64,000 nt of DNA, taken from positions 3,110,001-3,174,000 of the forward strand of contig NZ_CP045067.1 in NCBI RefSeq assembly GCF_016864015.1. The letters run 5' to 3'. Below the pieces are notes generated by a model. The model searched no databases and was not told the DNA's origin. It saw only the letters and a program-made list of their open reading frames with translations. The position numbers and the translations under genes were made by a program. Source of the stretch: Lacinutrix sp. WUR7 (lineage in GTDB: Bacteria; Bacteroidota; Bacteroidia; Flavobacteriales; Flavobacteriaceae). Within the stretch, counting starts at the first letter, position 1, and each line of letters begins with the position of its first letter. Shown piece by piece: positions 9,801 through 17,048 of the stretch.

Positions 9801-10524
9801 TGCAATGCCTTCCTTGATTTGGCGCGGACAATTGGGTGGTTTTTTTAAAGCAGGTATATTTTATGAATCGAACGAAGTAGAAAGAACGAATAGCCGATTT
9901 ATAAATGGATTTATAGGCGATGGCAATGAAGTTAGTGATGCTTTTTATGGTGCAGATGCTTCGTATTCTTTTGAAAATAAAGATAATGAAGCGTTCCCAA
10001 CCTTAGGAATGCAATTTGGTTTGCAAGTTGGTTTTAAAAATAATATAGATTCTAATAAAGGGTTTGGGTATATCATTCCAGAATTAGGTTTTGATTATAA
10101 ATTAATTCCTAGTGGAAAATTAGTTTTAGCAACCAATTTTAGCGGGCATTTTAATTTAGGAGATAATTTCGAATTTTATCAAGCCGCAACCTTAGGAGCA
10201 AATACTGGATTACGTGGTTATAGAAACGAACGTTTTACAGGTAAAAGTGCTTTTGTGCAAAGTACCGATTTACGTCTTAATTTTTTAAGTCTTAAAACAA
10301 ACGTATTACCAATAAGTCTTGGTGTTTATGGTGGTGCCGATTATGGTCGCATTTGGGTAGATAATGATTTGGTTGCAACTAGATCTTATAATAGTGACCG
10401 TTGGAATACCTCTTTTGGTGGTGGTGTATTTGTAACTATGGTAGAGATGTTTACCGCAAATGTATCCGCTTTCAATAGTGAGGATGGTTTGCGTTTTGCT
10501 TTTAAATTAGGCTTCGGATTTTAA
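6835..10524 (+). CDS. Lipoprotein fusing metallophosphoesterase, kinase-like segment and Omp85-like barrel
   Basis: 1229 residues with a lipobox (ISSC, about residue 17). Residues about 40-340 form a calcineurin-type phosphoesterase: GDGG (46-49), GDN (80-82), GNHD (122-125), HH (220-221) and GHEH (290-293), all metal ligands present. Residues about 400-800 contain LFDMLIGDWDRHQDQW (DRH at 599-601) and PRDRDQVF (about 622-629), which recall the catalytic and metal motifs of HipA/CotH/Fam20-like kinases. From about 880 to the terminal Phe is a beta-barrel-like region with LRGYRNERFTG, matching the loop-6 VRGF motif of Omp85 proteins. The phosphoesterase part is sure, the barrel likely and the kinase fold an inference. 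It is monocistronic after a 100-base gap. Confidence 0.85.
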   Translation: MVKNLLRLFVFLLISSCATYKAQYSSKVINTSFPDKEIEHSFYLIGDGGNSPIGESSKTIQAFKSELSKATKNSTAIFLGDNIYPKGLPNKESEGRAFAEHQLNTQTQTTADFKGNAIFIPGNHDWYSNGLKGLKRQEKYIENILGKDTFLPENGCPIEKIHVSDDVELILIDTQWFVTNWDNHPTINDDCEIKTRELFFNEYSSLIKKARGKTTIVALHHPMYTNGLHGGQYDFKSHMSPIPVLGSLKNLLRITTGVSNADIQNKRYNELRKRLITISQENSKVVFVSGHEHNLQYLVEDNLRQIVSGSGSKVTPTRNVGGGQFSYGTPGYARLDVFKDGSSYVRFYSVEENKIVFETEVLKPNENKSDTIYPETFPKEKSASIYTVEETDKSGLTKFLWGERYRNTYSTKVTVPTVNLDTLFGGVTIGRRGGGTQSKSLRLITKDGKKQYVMRAMRKQGTQYLQAAFFKDQYLDGKFDDTAAEDLILDVFTGSHPYALFTVGDLSDAAGVYHLNPKLYYVPKQNALGDFNEQFGDELYMIEEHASDGHGDQASFGFSNSVLSTTDVMKKLHKDEDLILDEAAYIRARLFDMLIGDWDRHQDQWRWLEFEENGKKVYRPLPRDRDQVFSIMSDGAMLTSAVTIIPTARLLRKYDDDLVDVKGVNVEPYPLDMEFIMLSDKEVWDAQVKTIQEGVTDEVIDKAFLNFPEEVRGEVTDKIKQTLKARRANLQKIADRYYSLVNKYAVIKGTNKDDWFDVERLPNGKTKVIAYRIKGGEKGDVFHERTYNSEVTKEIWIYGLDDDDTFHVFGNNTNNQMRVRLIGGQNNDIYNIEQGKKVTFYDYKSKENTIITNKGHQKFTDDYETNVYDYKKLKNNVNQFIPTLGSNPDDGFKLGVSNTYTVYGFERNPFTSQHTLSAAYYFATNGFELDYKGEFANVFKGLNFGLDLHFNSPNYSINFFDYGNSTPNFEADEDLVSLDYNRVKIRTLFAMPSLIWRGQLGGFFKAGIFYESNEVERTNSRFINGFIGDGNEVSDAFYGADASYSFENKDNEAFPTLGMQFGLQVGFKNNIDSNKGFGYIIPELGFDYKLIPSGKLVLATNFSGHFNLGDNFEFYQAATLGANTGLRGYRNERFTGKSAFVQSTDLRLNFLSLKTNVLPISLGVYGGADYGRIWVDNDLVATRSYNSDRWNTSFGGGVFVTMVEMFTANVSAFNSEDGLRFAFKLGFGF

Positions 10525-10617
10525 TACGTTTGTAATTTTAACTCGCACAGCTACAGATATTCATGCAAATATATTTGTATTCTAATCCTTATTTTTGTTT
10601 TAAACAAATCACCATAA

Positions 10618-12117
10618 ATGCTTAAATACATTCAAAAACATTCCATTTTATCTATTTCGGTAGGCATCATTTTTCTATGCACTTTAATTGTTTTTTTTGC
10701 AACCGAAACAAGTTATAATGCTATTGAAATTGCATCGTTATGGGTTCGGAATTATTTTGGATACTTCTATTTGTACTTAGGTTTTGGCTGTGTTGTAGCA
10801 TTATTATGGATTGCATTTTCCAAATACGGAAACATAAAATTAGGGGAACCAGCTTCTAGACCAGAATACTCGTTGTGGTCTTGGATTGCTATGTTGTATA
10901 GCGCAGGAATGGGATCTGGTATTTTGCTAAGAGCAGTACAAGAACCAGTTTTTATGCAACAAAATCCACCTTTTGCATCTGGTTTATCTAATGAAACTGT
11001 AGCATTAGAATTCACGTTTTACCAATGGGGAATTACTGCTTGGGCATTTTATGGGCTATTTGCGGTTATTGTTGGCTACGCATTGCATGTTAATAAAAAG
11101 AAAGTCAGAATAAGTGCTACCATAGAAGATCGTATTAAAAGCAAACCGATAAGAGCAAGTGTAGATATTATCACTATTATCACCACTATTTTTGGATTAA
11201 TAGCAGCAATTGGTTTGGGTACCACACAAATTAATGGTGGATTAAATCACGTTTTTAGTACAGATTTTGGTTTTGTAACAACTATAATTCTTTGTATTTT
11301 TATTTCAACAATAGCGTGTTATTCTGCTTGGCAAGGCGTTAATAAAGGGATTAAAATATTTTCAAAATTAAATATTATTGTCACGCTATTCATCCTTTTA
11401 TTTGTCTTTTTTACAAGTGATGTACAAGGTATTGTCGTTTCATTTTTTACAGCTTTATTTCAATACATTGTCGACTTTATACCCATGAGTTTGGCCATTG
11501 GAGACTATAATCCTGGATTAGAGTTTTTAACAGGATGGACCTTCTATTATTGGGCATTTTGGTTAGCTTGGGCACCTTTTACAGGTATATTTATTGCGCG
11601 TATTTCTAAAGGAAGAACGATAAGACAATTATTATTAGGTGTGCTAATTATTCCTAGTTTAGGAACCTTCTTTTGGTTTTCGGTTTTTGGTTCTTCAGCA
11701 TTTCATTTAATAGAAGCTTGGGGAAGTTACGATAACCAATTTGGTAATGTATTCTCATCTATTTTTGTGTTTTTTGAACAGTATCCGTTTGCTACATTTC
11801 TAAATATAACGTCTATATTTTTATTAATTAGTTTTTTGATTACATCTGTCGATTCGGCTGTATTCGTCCTAAGTATGTTTACAGATAAAGGGTCTAAAAA
11901 CCCAAATAGAACACATCGTGTCATTTGGTCTATTTTCATCTTGTTGGCAACCATTGCCTTAATTCTTTTAGGAAATATTAAAGCAAATGTCAATGTTTTA
12001 GAAGCTGTACAACGCTTGTTAATTATAACGTCGTTACCGTTTTCGTTTTTCATCATCATTATGTTTGGCTTTTTTGTAAAAGATCTTAGAAAAAACCGAC
12101 TAAAAGCCAATAATTAA
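10618..12117 (+). CDS. BCCT-family transporter (betaine/choline/carnitine type)
   Basis: A 499-residue protein with about 12 transmembrane helices and BCCT landmarks: LYSAGMGSGILLRAVQEP (the glycine-rich helix), FYQWGITAWAFYG, and FYYWAFWLAWAPFTGIFIARISKGRTIR, the Trp-rich substrate helix and following conserved loop. BCCT carriers import quaternary ammonium compounds such as glycine betaine, driven by Na+ or H+. In a marine-type organism osmoprotection or use as a nutrient is plausible. It has no catabolic neighbours, and the AlkB-like gene follows after 13 bases, possibly on the same transcript. Confidence 0.9.
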   Translation: MLKYIQKHSILSISVGIIFLCTLIVFFATETSYNAIEIASLWVRNYFGYFYLYLGFGCVVALLWIAFSKYGNIKLGEPASRPEYSLWSWIAMLYSAGMGSGILLRAVQEPVFMQQNPPFASGLSNETVALEFTFYQWGITAWAFYGLFAVIVGYALHVNKKKVRISATIEDRIKSKPIRASVDIITIITTIFGLIAAIGLGTTQINGGLNHVFSTDFGFVTTIILCIFISTIACYSAWQGVNKGIKIFSKLNIIVTLFILLFVFFTSDVQGIVVSFFTALFQYIVDFIPMSLAIGDYNPGLEFLTGWTFYYWAFWLAWAPFTGIFIARISKGRTIRQLLLGVLIIPSLGTFFWFSVFGSSAFHLIEAWGSYDNQFGNVFSSIFVFFEQYPFATFLNITSIFLLISFLITSVDSAVFVLSMFTDKGSKNPNRTHRVIWSIFILLATIALILLGNIKANVNVLEAVQRLLIITSLPFSFFIIIMFGFFVKDLRKNRLKANN

Positions 12118-12130
12118 GAAAAGGATTATT

Positions 12131-12760
12131 ATGGAATCATTCAATCCAATAGATTTGTTTTCGACTAATGAGGTGATTAAAACCGAATTTGATTTGCCTG
12201 GTGCTGCTGTAACTTTATTTGAGAATTTCTTTTCAATAGAAGAAAGCGATAGATTGTATAATAGCCTTTTAAAAAACACCAATTGGGAGCAAGACCAAAT
12301 GGCTATTTACGGTAAACAAATAGACTTACCTAGACTTACAGCTTGGTATGGCGATACGGATTTAGAAGTGGCCTATGTTGGAAAAACAACAAAGCTACGT
12401 CCTTGGACTGCGGAGCTATTAAAAATCAAACAACGCATAGAGCAGGAGGTAGACATCAAATTTACACGCTGTTTACTTAATTATTATAGAGATGGAAAAG
12501 ACAGCGTAGATTGGCATCAGGATTATGAAGTAAATCAACGCAAAAACACGGTTATCGGCTCCGTTACTTTTGGAGAAACAAGACCTTTTCAACTTAAACA
12601 CGCAACGCGTAAAGATTTAAAACGCATAGACATTCCTTTAAAACACGGTAGTTTGTTACTAATGCAAGGTGCTACTCAAGATAATTGGAAGCATAAAATT
12701 CCGAAAACCACAAAAAAAATTAGACCACGAATAAACCTAACCTTTAGATGGGTTGGATAA
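12131..12760 (+). CDS. AlkB-like 2-oxoglutarate/Fe(II) dioxygenase
   Basis: A 209-residue protein with the AlkB/ALKBH2 set of motifs: RLTAWYGD, CLLNYYRDGKDSVDWHQDYE (Fe ligands His and Asp), GSLLLMQGATQDNWKHKIPK (second Fe His) and RPRINLTFR (2-oxoglutarate-binding Arg). AlkB proteins directly reverse N-alkyl lesions such as 1-methyladenine in DNA or RNA. Its length is normal for the family. It lies beside a locus rich in detoxifying enzymes, consistent with repair of alkylation damage, although it is read with the BCCT gene rather than with them. Confidence 0.9.
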   Translation: MESFNPIDLFSTNEVIKTEFDLPGAAVTLFENFFSIEESDRLYNSLLKNTNWEQDQMAIYGKQIDLPRLTAWYGDTDLEVAYVGKTTKLRPWTAELLKIKQRIEQEVDIKFTRCLLNYYRDGKDSVDWHQDYEVNQRKNTVIGSVTFGETRPFQLKHATRKDLKRIDIPLKHGSLLLMQGATQDNWKHKIPKTTKKIRPRINLTFRWVG

Positions 12761-12926
12761 AACCAAAATGGTTTTAATAAAGGATTAACTAAAACTAAAT
12801 GTACCTTTTGCAGTTTGGAAGCGTGCTTATTATCTTTTTTATGAAAACTTTAGGAATTACCTTTAATTATACTGGTATTCCTTGTTTTTATACGTCATTT
12901 TGGATTGATTTTCTAGTTGTTTTTGT

Positions 12927-12996
12927 ACTATCATTTATGACCGTTATTGCGAGGTTTTAATACTATACTTACTTTTGTCACTATAAAAATGATAGT
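12927..12996 (+). promoter_or_regulatory. Promoter of first nitroreductase unit with HxlR-type operator
   Basis: Housekeeping-type promoter: TTG at 12947-12949, 20 bases, TACTTTTG at 12970-12977. The near-palindrome ACTATA-AAAAT-GATAGT lies at 12980-12996, over the expected start site. Further half-sites are at 12927 (ACTATC) and 12962 (ACTATA). The same elements at the same distances recur at 16953-17022. The 257-base gap before the nitroreductase holds nothing else that I can support. Confidence 0.7.
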
Positions 12997-13017
12997 TAAT
13001 TAAAAAAACATATAAAA

Positions 13018-13683
13018 ATGAATTTACACGACACATTAAACTGGAGATACACTACAAAGGAATACGACACAACCAAAAAAATCTCTGATGCAGATATGGG
13101 GGAAGTCAAAAATTTATTAAGAATGAGTCCTTCAAGTATTAACCTGCAACCTTGGCATTTTATTATTGCTGAAACTACAGAGGGAAAAGCGCGTATGACA
13201 AAAGGAACTCAAGGCTTCTTTCATTTTAATGAACCAAAAATAACGAATGCATCAGCTGTAGTATTATTTTGTTCAAAAACTAGTGAAGGTGCAGATGATA
13301 TTTTTTATAAACACCTTTTAGAAGTACAGGATAAAGACGGAAGATTCCCTAATGAAGACATAAAGAACGGAATGTACGGAGGGATGAACGCTTTTGGAGA
13401 CATTCATAAATATGATTTAAAAGACTATCAACATTGGATGGAAAAGCAGGTATATCTTAACATTGGAAACTTTTTGTTAGGAGTTGCAAGTTTAGGTATC
13501 GATGCAACACCAATGGAAGGTATTGATGTAAAAGCGTTAGATGAAGAATTCGGATTAAGAGCAAAAGGATTCACATCTTTAGTAGTTGTTTCTTTAGGCT
13601 ATAGAGCTGCATCGGATTTTAATTCAACGGACAAAACTCCAAAATCTAGATTACCACAAAGTGAAATTATCACTGTAATATAA
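13018..13683 (+). CDS. NfsB-type nitroreductase, paralogue 1
   Basis: A 221-residue FMN-dependent nitroreductase-family enzyme. The N-terminal RYTTKEYD, SPSSINLQPWHFI (FMN phosphate-binding Ser/Asn region), the GIDATPMEGID segment and the closing FTSLVVVSLGYR are typical of oxygen-insensitive NAD(P)H nitroreductases that reduce nitroaromatics and quinones. It is clearly paralogous to the gene at 17049, sharing most motifs almost word for word. It begins a unit with the MDR-type reductase 20 bases downstream and is probably controlled by the HxlR regulator at 16440. Confidence 0.9.
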   Translation: MNLHDTLNWRYTTKEYDTTKKISDADMGEVKNLLRMSPSSINLQPWHFIIAETTEGKARMTKGTQGFFHFNEPKITNASAVVLFCSKTSEGADDIFYKHLLEVQDKDGRFPNEDIKNGMYGGMNAFGDIHKYDLKDYQHWMEKQVYLNIGNFLLGVASLGIDATPMEGIDVKALDEEFGLRAKGFTSLVVVSLGYRAASDFNSTDKTPKSRLPQSEIITVI

Positions 13684-13703
13684 TTGCAAAAAATTTAATT
13701 CAG

Positions 13704-14711
13704 ATGAAAGCAATAGGATACAAAGAGAATTTACCAATAGACAATGTAAATTCGCTACAAGACATAGAAATAAAGACTCCAAAAGCAACTGGAAGAGATA
13801 TTTTAGTGGAAATTAAAGCCATTTCGGTAAATCCAGCAGATTATAAAGTACGTGCAAATATGCCTGTACAGGGTGACGATTGGAAAATTATAGGTTGGGA
13901 TGCAACCGGAATTGTAAAGCAAGTTGGAGAAGATGTTACTTTATTTAATGTTGGTGATGAAGTTTGGTACGCTGGCGATTTTACACGTCAGGGTAGTTAT
14001 GCGCAATTTCAGGTGGTAGATGAACGTATTATAGGTAAAAAACCAACAAGTTTATCCTATGCGGAAGCTGCGGCGTTACCATTAACAACACTTACTGCTT
14101 ATGAAATGTTGTTTGATAGATTAGAGGTTTCTAAAGACGATGCCAATAAATCCATTTTAATAATAGGTGCAGCAGGAGGCGTTGGTTCTATAATGGTGCA
14201 ATTAGCTAAAAAGTTAACAAAACTGAACATTATTGCTACTGCTTCTCGCGAAGAAACTACCGATTGGTTAAAAGAATTAGGTGCAGATACGGTTATCAAC
14301 CATAGAAATAAATTGAGTGAAGAGTTTGAAAAATATAGCCTTCCAGCGCCAGAATATGTTGTGAGTTTAAATGCTACAGAACAACATGTAGATGAAATTG
14401 TAAAGCTGATTAAACCGCAAGGGAAATTCGGCTTTATTGATGATCCAAAAGTAATGAATGTGATGCCTTTTAAAGGAAAAGCAGTGTCTACACACATCGA
14501 GTTAATGTTTACGCGTGCTATGTTTCAAACAGAAGATATGATTGAGCAACATAACATTTTAAATAAGGCTTCTGAGCTAATAGATAACGGGACAATTAAA
14601 ACCACTTTAGGCGAAAACTTCGGAACTATTAATGCGGAAAACCTGCGTAAAGCACACGCTTTTTTAGAAACAGGAAAAGCAAAAGGTAAAATAGTTTTAG
14701 AAGGATTTTAG
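13704..14711 (+). CDS. MDR-family zinc-less reductase (quinone-reductase/ZADH type)
   Basis: A 335-residue medium-chain reductase: the N-terminal GroES-like part has VEIKAISVNPADYKVRANMP and GWDATGIV, and the Rossmann part has IIGAAGGVGSIMVQLAKK for NAD(P)H. The cysteine cluster for structural zinc and the catalytic zinc ligands of true alcohol dehydrogenases are not seen, so an NADPH:quinone or enone reductase is likelier than an alcohol dehydrogenase. It lies 20 bases after nitroreductase 1 and before a pair of palindromic repeats. Substrate unknown. Confidence 0.85.
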   Translation: MKAIGYKENLPIDNVNSLQDIEIKTPKATGRDILVEIKAISVNPADYKVRANMPVQGDDWKIIGWDATGIVKQVGEDVTLFNVGDEVWYAGDFTRQGSYAQFQVVDERIIGKKPTSLSYAEAAALPLTTLTAYEMLFDRLEVSKDDANKSILIIGAAGGVGSIMVQLAKKLTKLNIIATASREETTDWLKELGADTVINHRNKLSEEFEKYSLPAPEYVVSLNATEQHVDEIVKLIKPQGKFGFIDDPKVMNVMPFKGKAVSTHIELMFTRAMFQTEDMIEQHNILNKASELIDNGTIKTTLGENFGTINAENLRKAHAFLETGKAKGKIVLEGF

Positions 14712-14738
14712 TCTCAATGAGATAAATAATAATGTTAC

Positions 14739-14851
14739 GTCACTTCGAGTGATTTTATTGGAATAGAATGAAAATAAAAATGTATCGAGAAGCACAGCAA
14801 TAAGATTGGTTCTCGATACAAAATTCTAAAAAGAATTTCACTCGAACTGAC
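14739..14851. repeat. Palindromic intergenic repeat, copy 1
   Basis: A 113-bp element bounded by GTCACTTCGAGTG and CACTCGAACTGAC, inverted ends differing at one base. Inside it, TGTATCGAGAA is mirrored by TTCTCGATACA. The transcript would fold into a long hairpin. No coding frame. The design resembles REP/MITE-like elements seen between flavobacterial genes. Confidence 0.8.
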
Positions 14852-14880
14852 AAATTAACTATTAATCAATATATAAGAAT

Positions 14881-14994
14881 GTCACTTCGAGTGTTTTTAT
14901 TGAAATAAAATGGAAATAAAAATGTATCGAGAACTTAGGAATACGGTTGTTTTTCAATATTAACAACTTTAGAATTAGTTTCACTCGAACTGAC
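14881..14994. repeat. Palindromic intergenic repeat, copy 2
   Basis: A second 114-bp copy in direct orientation 29 bases after copy 1. It has the same outer ends and the same GAAATAAAA/AATGTATCGAGAA left half. The right inner arm has drifted, so its inner hairpin is weaker. Together the two copies fill almost all of the 302-base gap before the cupin gene; no promoter was recognised there. Confidence 0.8.
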
Positions 14995-15013
14995 GAAATA
15001 TATAAATAGAAAA

Positions 15014-15490
15014 ATGAATTTCAAATCAATTATAGCAGCACTAGCTGTAACAGTACTATTTGCCAGTAACACAGCAAATGCACAAGTAAATACGATAGAT
15101 TCTATAGCCACTTCAAAAGTGCAACATTTCAATTTTGATAAAATGGAATCAGAAACTATTGGAGAAGGAATTAAACGTAAATGGTTCCATGGTGAAAAAG
15201 GTCAAATGACAATTTTTAATTTAGAAAAAGGAGCGCATATTCCTTGGCACAAACACCCAAACGAGCAGATAACATACATAATGTCTGGTAAGGTTAAAAT
15301 CAAGACTATTATTGATGGTAAAGAGGAATTTGTAGAAGTTGGAGCAGGAGAAGTGATTGTTTTTCCTGAAAATGTACCTCACGAATTTTGGGCATTAGAA
15401 GAAACTGTAGATTTGGATGTGCATGTTCCTGTTCGTGAAGATTGGTTGTCTAAAGAGCTTCCGGATTACTTGAAGAAGAGCAAAAAATAA
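15014..15490 (+). CDS. Exported cupin protein
   Basis: A 158-residue protein with a Sec signal peptide ending ANAQ (about residue 24) and one cupin barrel. Motif 1 is HIPWHKHPNEQITYIMSGKVKI (His, His and Glu metal ligands); motif 2 is VIVFPENVPHEFWA (His ligand). The C-terminal VHVPVREDWL is typical of small cupins that act on or near quinones and other ring compounds, but no specific reaction can be assigned. It lies between the MDR reductase and the SDR enzyme, with a terminator after it. Confidence 0.85.
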   Translation: MNFKSIIAALAVTVLFASNTANAQVNTIDSIATSKVQHFNFDKMESETIGEGIKRKWFHGEKGQMTIFNLEKGAHIPWHKHPNEQITYIMSGKVKIKTIIDGKEEFVEVGAGEVIVFPENVPHEFWALEETVDLDVHVPVREDWLSKELPDYLKKSKK

Positions 15491-15528
15491 TTAATTGATA
15501 ATCCCTAATTATTGATTAATAATAGAAG

Positions 15529-15553
15529 AAGCCACAATATACAGTGGCTTTTT
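15529..15553 (+). terminator. Rho-independent terminator after the cupin gene
   Basis: AAGCCAC and GTGGCTT form a 7-bp stem around an 8-base loop, followed by T residues. Confidence 0.75.
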
Positions 15554-15579
15554 CTGCTTTAAGCTGAAAATAATACAAT

Positions 15580-16386
15580 ATGAGTAAAACAATAATAATC
15601 ACAGGAAGCACAGACGGAATAGGAAAGTTAACCGCTTTAAAACTTGCGCAAGATGGACATACTGTTTACGTTCACGGTAGAAGTGAAGCTAAAGTAAACA
15701 ATGTTGTTGCCGAAATTAAAGAAGCTTCCAATAACCAAAAGATTAAAGGTTTGGTTGCTGATTTTTCAGATTTAAAAGCTGTTAAAAAATTAGCAGAACA
15801 GATTAAAAACGACATTCCGAAAATAGATATTTTAATAAACAATGCAGGTATTTTTAAATCAGAAAGCACATTAACTAAAGACGGTTTAGATTTTAGAATG
15901 GTTGTAAATTATTTAGCACCTTATCTGTTAACAAATGCTATTCTTTCAAATATTGAAAATGCTGATTCCCCAAGAATTATTAATTTAAGTTCTGCTGCAC
16001 AAGCACCAGTTTCAGAAGCTGTTTTAAGAGGAAAAGAGCAAGTTTCAGAAAACGATAGTTATGCGCAAAGCAAGTTGGCATTAACCATGTGGAGTTTTAA
16101 TTTAGCGAAACAAGAACCAAAAATTGCCGTTATAGCTGTAAATCCGGGCTCGTTATTAAATACAAAAATGGCAAAAGAAGCTTTTGGAGATTATTGGTCT
16201 CCGGCAGAAAAAGGTGTGGATATTTTGTATGATTTAGTGACTTCTGAAGCATATAAAAACGATATAGGGAAGTATTTTGATAATGATAAAGGAAATCCAA
16301 AAGGTCATTTTTCATCAGCGCATCCAGGTGCTTATGATAAATTGAAGATTGAAAACTTATTACAACAAACGGATAGTTTATTGTAA
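15580..16386 (+). CDS. Short-chain dehydrogenase/reductase
   Basis: A 268-residue classical SDR: TGSTDGIG (cofactor glycine motif, about residues 7-14), a following HGR suggesting NADP preference, NNAG at about 87-90, LSSAAQ (catalytic Ser), YAQSK (catalytic Tyr and Lys) and AVNPGSLLNTKM. This arrangement resembles retinol-dehydrogenase-like and WW-domain-oxidoreductase-like SDRs that reduce carbonyls. It sits just before the convergent HxlR gene and shares a bidirectional hairpin with it. Confidence 0.9.
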   Translation: MSKTIIITGSTDGIGKLTALKLAQDGHTVYVHGRSEAKVNNVVAEIKEASNNQKIKGLVADFSDLKAVKKLAEQIKNDIPKIDILINNAGIFKSESTLTKDGLDFRMVVNYLAPYLLTNAILSNIENADSPRIINLSSAAQAPVSEAVLRGKEQVSENDSYAQSKLALTMWSFNLAKQEPKIAVIAVNPGSLLNTKMAKEAFGDYWSPAEKGVDILYDLVTSEAYKNDIGKYFDNDKGNPKGHFSSAHPGAYDKLKIENLLQQTDSLL

Positions 16387-16406
16387 ACGCTTCATTTTTA
16401 AAACAT

Positions 16407-16435
16407 AATAAGACTACCTAATAGGTCGCCTTATT
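16407..16435. terminator. Hairpin between the SDR gene and hxlR
   Basis: AATAAG...ACCTA/TAGGT...CTTATT form an interrupted stem between convergent genes, flanked by A/T on both sides, so it could end transcripts from either strand. Confidence 0.6.
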
Positions 16436-16439
16436 TATT

Positions 16440-16829
16440 TTACTCTACCTCATTAAACAAAAACTCGCCTTTTGTTTCAGCTGCATGCAAACCCCATTCT
16501 ACAATAAGGGTTAGAATAGGAGTAAGGGTTTCACCAAATTCGGTAAGTCTGTATTCTACTTTTAAAGGTGGTTTTTTAGTAAACACTTTTCTGCTTACCA
16601 TACCATCGGCTTCTAATTGCTTTAGCTGTAAACTTAGTGTACGCTCTGTAATACCAGGAATTTCCTTTCGTAATTCGTTATACCGTTTTTTGCCACCAAT
16701 TAAATGGGTTAGAATTACACTTTTCCATTTACCACCAATCAATTCCATAGCAGCACTGGTTGGACAAAACGATATTTTATCGTTGATTTTAATCTTTGGT
16801 TTTTTTTCAAACAGTTCTTTTCTGTCCAT
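16440..16829 (-). CDS. HxlR-family redox/electrophile-responsive regulator
   Basis: A 129-residue winged-helix protein of the HxlR (DUF24) family: FCPTSAAMELIGGKWKSVILTHLIGGKKRYNELRK, then GITERTLSLQLKQLEADGMV (recognition helix region) and EYRLTEFG (wing). Cys22 in FCPTS corresponds to the conserved cysteine by which YodB/HypR-type members sense quinones, diamide or other thiol-reactive compounds. The ATG at 16829 is preferred to an upstream TTG because it starts 22 bases after the recognised -7 box. It lies convergent to the SDR gene and divergent from the large nitroreductase operon, and is likely autoregulated. Confidence 0.9.
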   Translation of the reverse strand: MDRKELFEKKPKIKINDKISFCPTSAAMELIGGKWKSVILTHLIGGKKRYNELRKEIPGITERTLSLQLKQLEADGMVSRKVFTKKPPLKVEYRLTEFGETLTPILTLIVEWGLHAAETKGEFLFNEVE

Positions 16830-16850
16830 TTCTATTGTAGTTTTATTTTG

Positions 16851-16897
16851 CAAAGGTAGTGTGCTTTAATTTAGTGTGCAACTATACTTTTTATAGT
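16851..16897 (-). promoter_or_regulatory. hxlR promoter with perfect 6-5-6 palindromic operator
   Basis: Reading the minus strand: TTG at 16881-16879, 20 bases, TACCTTTG at 16858-16851. The perfect inverted repeat ACTATA-CTTTT-TATAGT at 16881-16897 touches the -33 element. It has the same half-sites and spacing as the two nitroreductase operators. Confidence 0.7.
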
Positions 16898-16952
16898 AAA
16901 TAAATTTTATTGTATATAACAGTATAACAATGTATTATATGTTAAAATTGAT

Positions 16953-17022
16953 ACTATACTTCATGACCGTTATTGCATAATAATTAAACTATAATTACTT
17001 TTGTCACTATAATTTTGATAGT
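16953..17022 (+). promoter_or_regulatory. Promoter of second nitroreductase operon with HxlR-type operator
   Basis: TTG at 16973-16975, 20 bases, TACTTTTG at 16996-17003, then ACTATA-ATTTT-GATAGT at 17006-17022. Extra ACTATA half-sites lie at 16953 and 16988. The 14-mer ATGACCGTTATTGC at 16963-16976 is identical to 12937-12950 in the other promoter. Confidence 0.7.
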
Positions 17023-17048
17023 ACAAATTATCAGCCAAATATAAAAAG

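Noticed and set aside
12799-12960. Hydrophobic 53-codon open frame starting MYLLQFGSVLII
   Set aside because: Its last third overlaps promoter elements that are conserved at 16953-17022, where no such frame exists. More likely a chance frame in AT-rich promoter DNA.
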